DNA of 64,000 nucleotides from Microthyrium microscopicum (taxonomy: Eukaryota > Ascomycota > Dothideomycetes > Microthyriales > Microthyriaceae): assembly GCA_010405405.1 (NCBI GenBank), contig MU004242.1, positions 596,748 through 660,747 on the forward strand, read 5' to 3'. Below the pieces are notes generated by a model, which saw nothing but the letters and a program-made list of their open reading frames with translations, did no database searches and was not told where the DNA came from. A program made the position numbers and the translations under genes. Shown piece by piece: positions 29,003 through 40,910 of the stretch (its first letter is position 1; each line of letters opens with the position of its first letter).

Positions 29003-30130
29003 TAAGAATCTATTCTTTAGCAACGTGGCCTTGGCGAACCAAGATATGTAGACTTGTGCTCCGCGTGATGCAGTTGTTTACGCTCTAGAGAATACCCACT
29101 TTCAGCTCAATCGCTTGGTAAGCTGGTATTCAATCAAGACTGTAAGTGTTTTTTGCTATCGTTGTGTAAAAGATCTTTCAAGTTTGTCTTAATTCTCTGT
29201 AACGCTGAAAGCTAAGGGCAGAATTGACTGCGTCTGTCTCAAATATGAGAATGTGTTGAAACATTCTAGCCAGAAAGTCTCATATTTGATTGAAGCATTC
29301 TCCCAACGAATCGTACATGTGAATATTGAGCCCGACCACGCTACCGTAAGGCCTTTGATGGTATTATCCCACAACAATATTTATGGTTTCCAAGCCAAGA
29401 CGCTGTGTTTGGCTTCAGGGTACCGAATCAAATTTCATCTATCTGGTTCAATCGGTTTTTGCTTCTAGCTTCTTACTTCAAGCTCACTGGCACAGATATT
29501 TACACAATTCGCATGAGCATTTTGAGAATCATCCTCCGCTAGGACGAAAACGAAGGATACAGGCTCGGGTTTTCTTGCGTGAAGGTACAAACCCAAGCAC
29601 CGAAAGTTATATACCGGAAGCATATTTGTCGTCGACACTCTTGGATCTTTCCGTGTGATTCGTTAAAAAGAATCGCTTCGTGACAATAAACCAGTGATAT
29701 ATAATTTGCTCAATTCATAACACCCATGTATCAATATACAGTGTCTACCTGTCATGTTCGAAGTCAGGATGGAGGTATTTTCGTCTTCGAGTCTATTTGT
29801 GAAGGGCATTTTATGCTGAAGTACATGATATCATACATGCCCTTAAAAAAGATTTACGGTATTTTTAGCGCTTTCTAAGTACTAAACCACGTATGGCTAG
29901 CAACAATTTGACACGATGCAAAAGAAAGTTGTACCACGCGTGGCTTGATCGTTTTGGCTGGTCGTTGGGCTGAGTCTGGAACATTACCCCTGAAGAAGAA
30001 GTCAGGACTCAACACCTCCGACTTCCAAGACCAGAACCGCTTTGAAATGCTTGAATAACATTATTTTCCTTGCGAACCGATCCTATCGCCCGAATTAGAG
30101 TATTGGGTCGTTATCAAAAGCTCTGTAGTC
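29003..30130. other. Intergenic, LINE flank to AAA gene
   Basis: No gene recognised. A nested hairpin sits at 29238-29290: arms TCAAATATGAGA and TCTCATATTTGA enclose AGAATGT...ACATTCT. Confidence 0.5.
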
Positions 30131-33025
30131 ATGTTTTATCAATTTGGGCCGGACGCGTCCTCATGGCTGATTGGAAATGAGCGGTTTTCGCACGCGTAGG
30201 TTGCAAATCTCTAGTTCTCCTATTATCAAAGATCTAACAGTCTATCAGGCAGAATCCTCAGCCAAGACTTCAACAAGCATGGGCCGATATTGGCTCTATG
30301 TTTCAGGACAAATCCATGACTGGGTCGCAGATTCTTTGGATGACTACTGGTCCAAATGATGCATATTGTATCGCGACTACAGACGGACAGAGTTCGTGAC
30401 CATGAATTTACCACACTTGACTGTATGAAAGCTAACGAGTTATAGTCAGAACAAATCGTACTGATCTACTGGAAGCCATCAAGGGCGGCCTCACTAGAGT
30501 TCTTTACGGCGGCGTGAAGCATGTCGCATTTTCTCCCCACGGAGCCTGGTACATCAGATGGGGAGACAATTCTTCCCAAGTCTCCACCGTTGGTCGCTTC
30601 CCAGATAGCTTTTACGCTTTGGCTGGGCCCCATCTGAATTTTCAAGGACCAGAAGCTCAAGTCAACCAGTTCTCAGAGGTAGATCTAGTCTTCTTTGGTG
30701 CCAATGATTCAGTAATGATGAAAGTTGGCAGTGAGATTCTTTACGATAAGATCGGTAAAGGCCTTCAAGAGCTGCTTGGCCAGTTCAGTTACAAGTACGA
30801 CATTGGTCCACGTTCTTGCCTTAGTCCTTGGAGTGACGAACACTTTTTCATTCATGCTGTGGGATTCTTCAATGAACATGAAGCGCAGTACCCATACTGC
30901 CTTCCAACAAACAGCAATTTGCCTGCCGAAGTTATCAAGACAATTGCCAATGGAGAGAGGCCTTCGAACGCGCTCATTGCTATCATGCAAAAGCCGCCAC
31001 CGAAGCCTCAAGCTCCTAAGGTGGCAGCACCAACTCCATCGGCTACACCCACAAATCAAGACTGGATGCTGTGGATGAGCCTTGGCTGCCAGTGCAAAAA
31101 TTGCAGCAAACCCATCACCACAGGGTCTCCATGCTATCACTGCCCGACTTGTAACAAAGGCGTCGAGGCGTTTTGTACAGATTGCACTGACACTGGGACA
31201 TCATGTCCGCATTCTATGAGCCGGAAGATCGTCCAAGAAGTGGGTAAAGAGATCGTGCCCAGTCGCACAGATGATGCGGCAGACTTTAGCGCAGGTATAA
31301 GATGGTGCCATGGCGGCATCGTATGCAGTTATTGTTCCGCTGGAATGCTACCAGGAGCAGAAGTTTACTATTGTTCCATCTGCATCGGCGGCGATTTCGA
31401 TATGTGCCCAGGGTGTTTCGATACTATGAGTGAAGCACAACGGAAGCAAATCTGTCCACACAACCTGCGACGGCTCAGAATTACCACCAAAGTGCCTGGC
31501 CAAGCTGCCAGCTCGACAGCTCCGGCGTCGAAGGAACCTACTGGGGTCAGAGGATACCCTGAGTCCTACAATGGTATTTTACTCCCTGGTCTAACTTGCT
31601 CATCTTGCCACGGAAAGATGACAGACGGTGATGTATGTCATTACTGCAAGATTTGCGATGGCGGTGATTTTGATCTCTGTGTTGACTGCTATGCCATTCC
31701 ATCGAAGAGATGTCCCCACACATTGCCATTATGCAAAATCACCAAGATCAAGGCTGGAACGCCTTCAATCTCTTTTTCTCAGCACGACGATGAGACCGAC
31801 TCGCCATTCTTTACTCCCAATGCACCTGCTTCTTCCCAGGAGAGCACACCCGGATGGGGAGCAAGTACGCCAGCGTCGGGCAGCAGCACTCCAGGCCAAG
31901 AACCGTCCGAAATTGATAAACTTGGTAAGAAATTTCAAGAGACTCAGCTTAAGGAGAGCCTGTTGCAGTCAATTGTGTCGGAGAAGCCGAATGTGAAATG
32001 GGAGGATGTGGCAGGACTTGAGGCAGCGAAAGAAGAGTTGCAAGAATCTATAGTGTTCCCGCTTAGATTTCCTCAAATGTTTACCGGAAAGAGAAAGGCA
32101 AGAAGAGGCATTTTGCTCTATGGCCCTCCTGGAACCGGCAAATCATATCTGGCCAAGGCTGTTGCTACGGAGGTGGAATACACTCTTTTCAGCATTAGTA
32201 GCAGTGATGTCATGTCCAAATGGTATGGCGAGAGTGAGCAGTAAGTACCCGCTTCATAAACTGATACAGTTCTCACAGTTCGCAGATTAGTTCGCGGTCT
32301 CTTCCAGCTGGCTAGAGAAAAGAAGCCATCAATCATATTCATCGACGAGATTGATGCCCTCTGTGCCAATCGAGATGGCTCAGGTGGTGGTGGTGGCGGA
32401 GAAGACACTGCACGCATGAAAACCGAGTTTCTAATCCAAATGGACGGAGTAGGAAACGATAACACTGGTGTTCTAGTTCTCGCCGCTTCGAATTTACCTT
32501 GGGTTTTGGACCCAGCAATGAGACGTCGCTTCCAGAAACGGATCCACATTCCACTTCCAGAGCACGAGGCGCGAAAACAACTGTTCCGTATCAACATTGG
32601 CGACTTGGCTCCAGATATCCACGAGAGAGACATTGATGAGCTGGCCAGGCGGACGCAAGGTTTTTCGGGTAGTGATATTGCCATTATAATACAAGATGCA
32701 TTGATGATTCCGGTCAAGAAGGTTCATATGGCCAAGTACTTCAAAAAGGTAAGACTTGCAAAAAACAATCGCTCAACTAGCTGTGTGGCTAATTTTGAGT
32801 TAGGTGTATGACAAAGGCCCTGAGCAAATAACTCCTTGCGAGGCTCATGAGTCAGGAGCACAGCCGATGACCTGGAAACAGGTTCCGCCAAAGAAATTGA
32901 GGGAGCCAGCGATAAGTACCATGGACTTTTTCAGTGTATTGAGTGGAGTAAAGGCGTCGGTTGGTGAGGAGGATATTTTGAAGTGCCAGGAGTGGACTCA
33001 ACAGTATGGGTCGGAAGGAGCTTGA
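30131..33025 (+). CDS. Vps4-like AAA ATPase with N-terminal ZZ-like zinc fingers
   Basis: Five exons: 30131-30195, 30249-30391, 30446-32240, 32286-32748 and 32804-33025, giving 895 residues. The last two introns are canonical; the second uses the unusual donor GTTCGT, so the first 70 residues are less certain. Residues 1-270 are an unrecognised domain ([20 protein letters not shown]). Three ZZ-like zinc modules follow at about 283-498, the clearest being CSYCSAGM...[16 protein letters not shown] and CSSCHGKM...[16 protein letters not shown], each ending in C-P-H. The C-terminal AAA domain (about 590-895) is of Vps4/meiotic-clade type: [20 protein letters not shown], Walker A GPPGTGKS (629-636), Walker B IIFIDEID (about 684), sensor AASN, arginine fingers RRRF, and a Vps4-type C-terminal helix. 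No MIT domain, which normally targets Vps4 to ESCRT-III, is seen. A Gly run lies after Walker B. ATPase activity is expected; substrate unknown. Confidence 0.8.
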
Positions 33026-33842
33026 GTGTGCGAGTACTCCTGTCACCGTATGTGTCACTAAATCTAATAACTTAATTGAATTGCTATTTTCAGGTTTACC
33101 AGAAAATAATAGATACAGTAAAGATGGCTTCTTAAGAGTAGAAACAATGTATGAGGTTCTGGAAGGGTGTGAATTCTCATTCCAAATTTGTTATACGTTT
33201 ACCGCAAAATGTAAATGTCAACTTCATCTGAAATCGAGTTCGCTTGCTTTCAAGGCTGAATGGTCTAGTGGTATGATTCCTGCTTTGGGTGCAGGAGGTC
33301 CCGTGTTCAATCCACGGTTCAGCCCCTTTCCTTTTTGATCGAATATAATCATTGTATTCTCTTTTTTTGCTAGATGTCTGAAACGAAAGCACCGTTGACT
33401 ATGTTAACTGTTCTCCTTGGGAGCATGTTTTTGACCTTACACAGGTCGTGGAGAACCATAAGTATGTAGAGTGATGCAACATTAAATAGCGAATAATATG
33501 ACCACTGGGGGTCAGCATATCTCCCTGTAGGAGGGATATTGATATGTATGTATTTTTGCAAATCCGGAGGTAAGATCGCTGAATAGATTGGTTGTTTAAG
33601 GGTTGGAGTGGATGTGATTGATAATCGTCATCATCTAGCCCCGAAATGACCTCTTCACAGTTCCGTTGTGACCTTGCCGTATTCGGGTTCGTTGCTTTGA
33701 AATCTACTCCATGCTACTTCACAGCTTAAAGCTTTCTGATTGAGTTGAAAACTGATTATATTCGAATTTCGCGTTGACCTAAGTCGTCCACGCTAAGTAT
33801 CTACTGAGAGTACTTGCAAGCAACAAACAACCTTCTTCAATC
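33026..33842. other. Intergenic with tRNA gene
   Basis: Holds the tRNA-Pro gene at 33254-33325; otherwise nothing recognised. Confidence 0.6.
33254..33325 (+). tRNA. tRNA-Pro (anticodon TGG)
   Basis: Acceptor stem GGCTGAA pairs with TTCAGCC plus discriminator C. The D arm is GGTCTAGTGGTATGAT, the anticodon stem TCCTGC/GCAGGA encloses the loop TTTGGGT with anticodon TGG, and the T arm is CCGTG-TTCAATC-CACGG. There is no intron. A run of T residues just downstream (CTTTCCTTTTT) is a Pol III terminator. It decodes CCA and related Pro codons. Confidence 0.95.
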
Positions 33843-35088
33843 ATGGCAACAATGCGAGCAGTTGGTATGATGCAACGATGACACAATACCAACGGTGAAT
33901 CTTCAATGCTGACAATATGTTAGGCGTCAAGAAGGAAGGCCAGAAGCCATATCCAGCAGAAGCAGTACGCTCTTCTACAAGCGTCAAGATCGCAATCACA
34001 TCAACTAATAAATGCAGATGTTCAATGAAACGGTTGACAAGCCGAAGCCAGAGGGATCACAGGCCATAATCAAAATCCATTCCTTTGGCCTAAACCGCAT
34101 GGACATCCTGGAACGACAAGGCAATTATCCCGTCCCTGCAGGCTCCAATGGAATCATGGGCGTGGAGTTCTCTGGTATCATCGAAGAACTGGGGCCTGAG
34201 GCAAACAGTAGCGACAAGGAGCATTTCGAGGTTGGAGATGAGGTCTTTGGCTTGGCTTATGGCGGTAGGTGAAGAATTTATGCGATTACTTGTGGAGTAG
34301 AATGTGCTGATGTGATATTAGGGGCTTATTCTGAGTATATCGCTGCATCGACTCACATGCTTATTTCGAAACCTAAAGAACTTAGTTGGGAGGAGGCTGC
34401 TGGTATTCCAGGTACGTTTTCATTCACACAAGTTGAGAGAAGACCAACGTTTTTCACAGAGGTATGGATCACTGCATTACAAGCGCTATATTTCGTTGCG
34501 GAGTTTACGGCCGGCAAGCGTGTACTATGGCACGCAGGCGCTTCCTCCGTTAGCATAGCTGGAATCCAACTGTCCAAAATCGGAGGAGCGTCAGCAGTCT
34601 ATGCAACGACCAGACAAGATGAGAAGAACAAGTTTCTCGTCAAAGAGCTAGGGATTGATGGCGCTTTTAATACCACGCATAGTACCTGGGCTGATGAGCT
34701 GTTCGAAGCGACGAACGGCGAAGGCGTTGATGTGATCATTGACTACATTGGCGCACCAGTATTTCAGGACAATATCAAGGTGCTTGCTAGAGATGGGCGG
34801 ATAGTCTGCCTTGCGGCTTTGGGAGGATCAAAGTTGCCAGAGGGGACTGACATTGGTTTAATGTACCGCAAAAGAGCGAGAATTGAGGCGAGCGGACTGA
34901 GAAGTCGGACGCCAGAATATCAGGGGAAGTTAAGGGATTGGTTTGTGGAGAATGCTCTTCCTAAGTTCTTGGATGGGACGTACAAAGTTCTCATTGAAGA
35001 AACTTTTGACTGGAAGGATATTGTGGAGGCGCATAAGTTGATGGAGTCAAATAAGACCAAGGGCAAACTCATCTGTACCATCTCGTAA
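33843..35088 (+). CDS. Zeta-crystallin/PIG3-type NADPH quinone oxidoreductase
   Basis: Five exons, 33843-33864, 33924-33964, 34018-34264, 34322-34411 and 34460-35088, give 342 residues in frame. It has the layout of zinc-less medium-chain reductases: N-terminal FGLNRMDILERQGNYP, GVEFSGIIEELG, GDEVFGLAYGGAYSEY, then the cofactor-binding half with VLWHAGASSVSIAGIQLSKI, in which the usual AAGG-V-G loop reads HAGASSVS. VDVIIDYIGAPVFQDNI and GRIVCLAALGG follow. The closest described relatives are PIG3 (TP53I3) quinone oxidoreductases. No zinc-binding cysteines are present. It is probably cytosolic, reducing quinones with NADPH. Confidence 0.88.
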
Positions 35089-35589
35089 GAGGAATGAACT
35101 GGTCGGAAGCTGATATATACTGGAACATGGTTATTCAACATTGTGGAGTTCTGATTTCTTGCCGTCAAAGTTTCAGATCCAGGTGCTGGGCGCTGAAGTG
35201 AGGTCACAAGCTGACACGGCGCTCTGGACTGGGGTTTACATCACGATGCTTGCAATATATTGCCACGATGACGGCTAGAGTAGAAGGCAAAGAAGAGTTA
35301 AGAATAACATGGAGATGGGAGCTAGAAAGCAGTAAAGAAATGATGATTGATAGCAATGAGTTCTAAATGTTAGTAATCCAACCGCTCTTAGCCGGGCCAA
35401 TCATACCGCCCTGTCATTGTTTTCTAGATGCACTAGCTTGCGGATCCATTGAAGCTCCAGTCTCTGATGCTCAAGTTCAAAGCTTCACCACTTCCAAACC
35501 GCCTCTTCCTCTCAACTCTTCTCCAACATTTGAACTCCTTCTCGTCTACATCTACCTTGCGGCCTCTCAACTCATTTCATATATTCGCA
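35089..35589. other. Intergenic, promoter of dihydrolipoamide dehydrogenase
   Basis: No gene seen. The stretch from about 35440 is C/T-rich, as in fungal leaders. Confidence 0.5.
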
Positions 35590-37222
35590 ATGCTCAAGAC
35601 GTCGATAGCTAGAAGCGCCCCGAGAACACTTGGCGGTGCCAGAATCGCGTTTCGCCCCTCGCCCTTTCGACCAGTCAATTCCTATAATCAACGGCGAGGA
35701 TATGCTTCAGAAGCTGGTATGAAGCCCGGGTACATATCTTAGAGTGGCATACTGATAATTTTGTAGAGGAAAAAGATGTAGTCATCATTGGTGGTGGTGT
35801 AGCAGGCTATGTCGCCGCGATAAAAGCCGGTCAGGAGGGATTAAAGGTAACATTTTCCAAAGCTACTTCTTCAGGCATACATACTTACAAAATAACCAGG
35901 TCGCCTGTATAGAAAAGCGCACGGCGCTTGGCGGAACATGTCTAAACGTAGGCTGTATCCCATCGAAGTCCCTCCTTAACAACTCCCATCTCTACCACCA
36001 AATCGTCCACGACTCCAAAAGTCGCGGTATCGACGTTGGCGAAGTGAAGCTTAACGTCGCAAATTTAATGAAAGCCAAAGAAACCTCGGTCGCCGGTCTC
36101 ACAAAGGGTATTGAGTACCTCTTCAAGAAAAACAATGTCGAATGGATCAAAGGCACGGGTACCTTTGCTGACGAACATACTCTCAACGTTGAACTCACCG
36201 AAGGCGGCGAGCGTAGTGTAAGAGCCAAAAACATCATCATTGCGACCGGCAGCGAGGTCTCACCATTTCCTGGCCTAACAATCGATGAGAAGAAGGTGGT
36301 CTCTAGCACCGGCGCCATTGCGCTAACGGAGGTACCCAAGAAGATGCTTGTCATTGGCGGTGGTATCATTGGTCTAGAGATGGGTTCCGTCTGGTCCCGT
36401 CTAGGCGCCGAAGTCACCGTCGTCGAGTTTCTCGGCCAAATCGGCGGACCAGGCATGGACTCTGAAATCGCCAAAGCAACTCAACGTATCTTACAAAAAC
36501 AAGGCATCAAATTCAAGCTCAACACAAAGGTTCTCTCCGGCGATGTCTCAGACTCCAGCATCTCGCTCAAAGTTGAGGCCAACAAAGGCGGCAAAGAAGA
36601 ATCCCTAGACGCCGACGTCGTCCTCAGCGCCATTGGCCGTCGGCCATACACTCAAGGTCTCGGATTAGACAAAATCGGTCTCGAGACGGATAAGAGCGGC
36701 CGCATTATAATTGACCAAGAATATCGCACCAAAATTCCTCATATCCGCGTAATCGGCGACTGCACCTTCGGCCCCATGCTCGCCCATAAGGCAGAAGAAG
36801 AGGGTGTAGCAGCGATTGAGTACATCACTAAAGGCTACGGACACGTAAATTATGGAGTCATCCCCTCCGTCATGTACACGCATCCAGAAGTCGCGTGGGT
36901 CGGTCAGAATGAAGAGGAACTCAAGAAGGCGGGCGTCAAGTACAAGGTCGGCTCGTTTCCTTATAGCGCCAACTCCCGCGCAAAGACCAACCAGGATTCC
37001 GATGGAATGGTCAAGTTCTTGAGCGATGCACAGACGGACCGCATTTTGGGTGTACATATTATTGGGCCAGCGGCTGGCGAATCAATTGCTGAGGCTGCGC
37101 TGGCGATGGAATACGGCGCGAGCAGTGAGGATGTGGCTCGGACATGCCATGCGCATCCAACTTTGGCGGAGGCAGTGAAGGAGGCTGCTATGGCGGCTTA
37201 TTCGAAGCCAATTCACATGTAA
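35590..37222 (+). CDS. lpd1: Dihydrolipoamide dehydrogenase (E3), mitochondrial
   Basis: Three exons, 35590-35716, 35767-35846 and 35900-37222, give 509 residues, close to the 499 of yeast Lpd1. The N-terminus ([20 protein letters not shown]) is Arg/Ser-rich without acids, a mitochondrial presequence. The FAD-binding motif is IIGGGVAG (49-56), the redox disulfide is GGTCLNVGC with Cys83 and Cys88, and the NAD-binding motif is [13 protein letters not shown]. The second FAD motif is [20 protein letters not shown] and the active-site His is in [10 protein letters not shown] near the C-terminus. All catalytic residues are intact. It is the shared E3 of the pyruvate and 2-oxoglutarate dehydrogenase complexes and of glycine cleavage, regenerating oxidised lipoamide with NAD. 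Confidence 0.97.
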
Positions 37223-37504
37223 TCCTGTTGACTGTTGAGCGGAGCGAAGAATGGTGCAAAGGCGCTTGAGTTTGTAAATTAGACCATGGTACAATTAAGC
37301 GTGAAGCGGCTGCGGAAATGCGAAATAGGCTGATATGATACTTTTGCGGATTCATTTGATCTTCTCTACACTTAGGCAACTACGGTTTTTCCATTGTAGG
37401 ATAATAATCATATATGCAATTGACTGCATGAATTACCTCAATCTATCTTCTCCTACCCCGTTTTCGATGTCATGTGTGTACATGCCATATTTTCCATCAG
37501 TCGA

Positions 37505-38405
37505 TTACACAATGGTCTCCAACTCTCGGGCATAGCCTAATGTGTTTTCGATGACTGTTCCACTCGTGCTCATGATATCCTTATCACCCGCCGTAAGCTC
37601 CTCCTGGTTTGGGAAGTAAATGCGGCCATCCTGAATACTCCATCCCCTCTCTTTAGCAAACTGTGCCACGGCGCCCTCGCTGTCTAGGAAGAACAGATTC
37701 TTTGCGTTTGCCATGGGCACGCTGGCGTATGCGCGCTCGCTGCATGATGCGATTTCGTGGCGAATTGATGGGATGAGAACCTATGTAATCATGCAACGTT
37801 AGCTCAAAGCCATCTTCGTCTGTATCTAAAAGCGTTCCACAGAGCGACAATTGTTCAAAACGTACCTCGCTGAACATCCGAAACTCATCGTCCGGCACGC
37901 CCGATCCCTTCGTCTCCCCCCAAACACGATCATAACTCCCCTCCATCAACGCCTGCTCCAGTCTGACCGGATATTGCACCTCCTTATCTCCCATCCTCAC
38001 ACCCCCACCCTCACTTTCCAGCGTCTCCAGCAGCATATGGAAGCTCAGATAATCACTCTGACTCAACAGCTGCAAGAGATACAAGCCCGTAATCTTGCTA
38101 GCATGTCCACCCGCAGCTGGTAGCACGGATTCAGGGAGGGCGTAGAAGGGCTGTAATTGCTGAAAGTAGCGCGTGAATGTATCGTGAGCGCGCTGGCGGA
38201 TTGCCAGGAGGGCGCCAAGCTCGAGTGTTTCGCGCGCGAGGAGGAGGTGGGCGCGGGGAGTGTCTGGTGTGGGAATCAAGGCGTTAAGATGGAGAAGGGC
38301 AAGTTTGGCACGAGATAAAAGAGGTGTTGTTTGGTTGTAAGTCTGTTTTTGGAGGTGTGTGTGAAGTTGATCTAGTGTGGAGCGAAGCTCGTCTTGGGCG
38401 GGCAT
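37505..38405 (-). CDS. rpn12: 26S proteasome regulatory subunit Rpn12
   Basis: Two exons, 37866-38405 and 37505-37780, with an 85-base intron (GTACGT...TAG), give 271 residues, the usual length (274 in yeast). The sequence contains YLLQLLSQSDYLSFHMLLETLE and PVRLEQALMEGSYDRVW, then across the splice VLIPSIRHEIASCSERAYAS. It ends with FLDSEGAVAQFAKERGWSIQ and IYFP, the winged-helix (PCI-like) end of the Rpn12/S14/PSMD8 family. Rpn12 is a lid subunit of the 19S particle. The frame stays open upstream to an ATG at 38732, which would add 109 residues including a hydrophobic stretch (YLAVLTVAGAVALATHA) and a Ser/Thr/Pro-rich linker. The ATG at 38405 (MPAQDELRSTL) fits the family better. Confidence 0.9.
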
Positions 38406-39099
38406 CGTAGTGGTTAGTGTGGGTTTGGCTGTTGGTGTCTGCTGAAGGGGTGAGGAGGTGGGTTGAGGAGTCGACAATGAAGCTGTTAGTTTCGCAGAAG
38501 AGCTTGAATTCGTGTCTAGTGATGGCAGGGAGCGTTTAGTTTGTGTTGAGAGAGGCGACTGAGTGGAAGGTTGATGTGTTGAGGAAGGTTGTTGGTTTGA
38601 ACTTGCAGGTAGAAAGGCGTCGTGTCGTGCATGTGTGGCGAGTGCTACTGCACCAGCCACAGTCAACACTGCCAAATATCTCTCCAGCTGTTTCTTCAAC
38701 CATACCACGATTTTTCGAAAAGATGAGAACATTTTAAAACGCGGGATAGAGAATCTTAGAGGTGAAGACAGAGAACAGACATAGACCGGACTTGGTGGGC
38801 CCTGCCTGCTTGATATCTACTATATCTTCCAGTCATGTCTCAGTCCAACGGCGCAAGTGACCACGCGCTGTGTGTTCCCGGCCCTTTTCAGGCGATGTTC
38901 TGTTCAACCCTCCCATGTTCGTGGCATGCATTGCTGTTCTAGGCTGGCGACCAAAGAAATCGGGGTCAACTGATTTGTTAGTCCATCGCGAGATTCGAGC
39001 ATTCACATAAGAACTATTGAAATGTTTCTTCAAGATTGGGCCTTTCGCTTTGATTCTTCCTTTCGCATAACAACTGCTAATACTAGGAACAGTAGTACT
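38406..39099. other. Rpn12 leader/promoter region, with in-frame extension
   Basis: Includes the open extension 38406-38732 discussed under rpn12. Nothing is recognised from 38733 to the stop of the neighbouring hydrolase gene. Confidence 0.4.
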
Positions 39100-40059
39100 C
39101 TACGATGGCTTGAAGTTATCCCAGTTCTTGAACTCATAGTCCCAACCATCAGCCTTGAATCCCTCGCCAGGGAAAAGGCTAGACTTGGCCTTTGCATCTC
39201 CCTTCAAGATGTAGTCGAAAGCAGCAACAGCAGCCTTTCCAAACTTGCCAGCATGAATTTCACCATATGTACCTCCATGACCAGCTCCATCCATAGAAAA
39301 CAAGATAGAGGGAACAGTAGCTGGGAGAGACTTGTACTCCGCTGAACCACCAGCATAGGCAAGATCTCCAGTTCCTCCCAAGAGGTAGATGATGGGGTGC
39401 TTCAAGTCCTTGGCCGCGAAGGCAGGTCCTTTTCCACCACCGAGCTTGCCCATGCCACCACTGTTGAACATGGCAGTCAATTTGATTCGTGGGTCGCCAG
39501 AGACGCGCATGGCTTGTGCTCCTCCGCAGCTTTGTCCTGCAGCGGCGACCTTGGTTTTGTCGATGGTGCCGTACTTGCCAGCGTCCTTACCGCTGGTCAC
39601 CCAGTCCATTGACTGAGTAAGCTGTTCGGGGCTGGTGGTCTTGCTTCGGTCTGAAGGGAAGGCTGAGCCAGGAGTGCCTGGTGCGCCGTTGGCGAGAACG
39701 ACGTAGCCGTGGCTGGCCAGCTCAGTCAAGAGGTTTACAAAAGCTGTGCCTTGAGCTGCGCATGCGCCTGTTCAAATAATCAGCAGTTTGGCGAGTAATG
39801 GTTGATTTTTTGAGAACTAACCTTCTCCCCAGACGATGAGTGGCATAGAAACATCCTTTGGTGCCTCCTTGGGGGCATAAATCGTATGGTCTGGCAGGCC
39901 TGGATCCGTAGTGTAATGGGCCTTGTATGGACCAGATCCACCGCTAGTATCTTTCTGATAGGGGCTCACGATTGGGCCACCACCTTTACCTTTTCCCTGT
40001 GGCATTGCTACCGCAGAGGAGGCAAAGATAGCCGGCAACAGGAAGGCTGAGGAACGCAT
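39100..40059 (-). CDS. Secreted alpha/beta hydrolase, cutinase/PET-hydrolase-like fold
   Basis: Two exons, 39822-40059 and 39100-39767, give 301 residues. The start ATG at 40059 is followed by a clear signal peptide (RSSAFLLPAIFASSAVA, cut before MPQGKGKG). The mature protein has PLIVWGEGACAAQGTAF near the oxyanion strand, LASHGYVVLANGAPG, and the nucleophile elbow AAAGQSCGGAQAM with Ser in G-Q-S-C-G. MDGAGHGGTYGE carries the probable catalytic His. This arrangement is that of dienelactone-hydrolase/polyester-hydrolase-like secreted enzymes. The substrate may be an ester polymer or small ester and is not decided by sequence. The intron (GTTAGT...CAG) is 54 bases. Confidence 0.85.
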
Positions 40060-40910
40060 ATTTGTCGTAAATCCAGGAAGTTGACGCGGTGATATTTGAA
40101 CTGGCTTTTCGTCCTGCGAAAAATTGGGACGAACTCTGACCCTTATATCTGATATCACCCCTTTGCAATTTAGAGAAAAGCTTTGACACTGAAATATATA
40201 GACTTAATACTGCATAATGAAGGGCTTATAGATTCGTCCTTTGTATAAGCTACTACGTAACCTAATTCGATCAATCGTCGGAGAACCCCAAAGTACTTGA
40301 GTGGTAGGGGCTGAGCGGGACATCCGAAATGCGAAGGGGCGTGGTAGTAAATTATATAATTCCCCATAGCATAGATTTAAGCCCAAGACACGACATCTCT
40401 ATATGTCTACTTGAGTGTATAATGTACGTATTGAGAAGGAAGATGTATGGTGTGTGCCCTGATAAGGCATGATGCAACTGATCAAGGGCTGGACATATCA
40501 CTGCAGCTGTCATTCAAAACTTGGCTTCCTATGCAGTGAACCTCAACTTAGCATATGGAATTCATGGACCACTGTGAAATGTCGGCAGAGACAATGCAAT
40601 GCAACTGATGCCTTGGTGGTTGCTGTTGGACTGTCCTGGTTAGCAACATTTAAGTCGTTGTGAGTACTTGCAATGACAATCAGATTGGATTTGAGCAGAC
40701 TCAAGGACAAAAACAGTTCTTGAACATGCGCTGGTTCTTCGAGACCAAGCGATCCACACCGATACATAAAACCGAACGAAGCGCTCATTATCATTATGTC
40801 TATCCCGTGTATATAACACTAGCAATGCCATTTGCGCCGCCCACGCACAAGAAACTTTATGCAAAGACCTATAAAGAGCCTGCTACGATATACTTGACTT
40901 GCAAACAAGC
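40060..40910. other. Intergenic, secreted-hydrolase promoter to tps2 stop
   Basis: No gene recognised; short overlapping frames only. Confidence 0.5.

Noticed and set aside
32380-32402. GGT repeat in the AAA gene as a microsatellite feature
   Set aside because: It is an in-frame glycine run after Walker B in an otherwise intact domain; too short to list separately.
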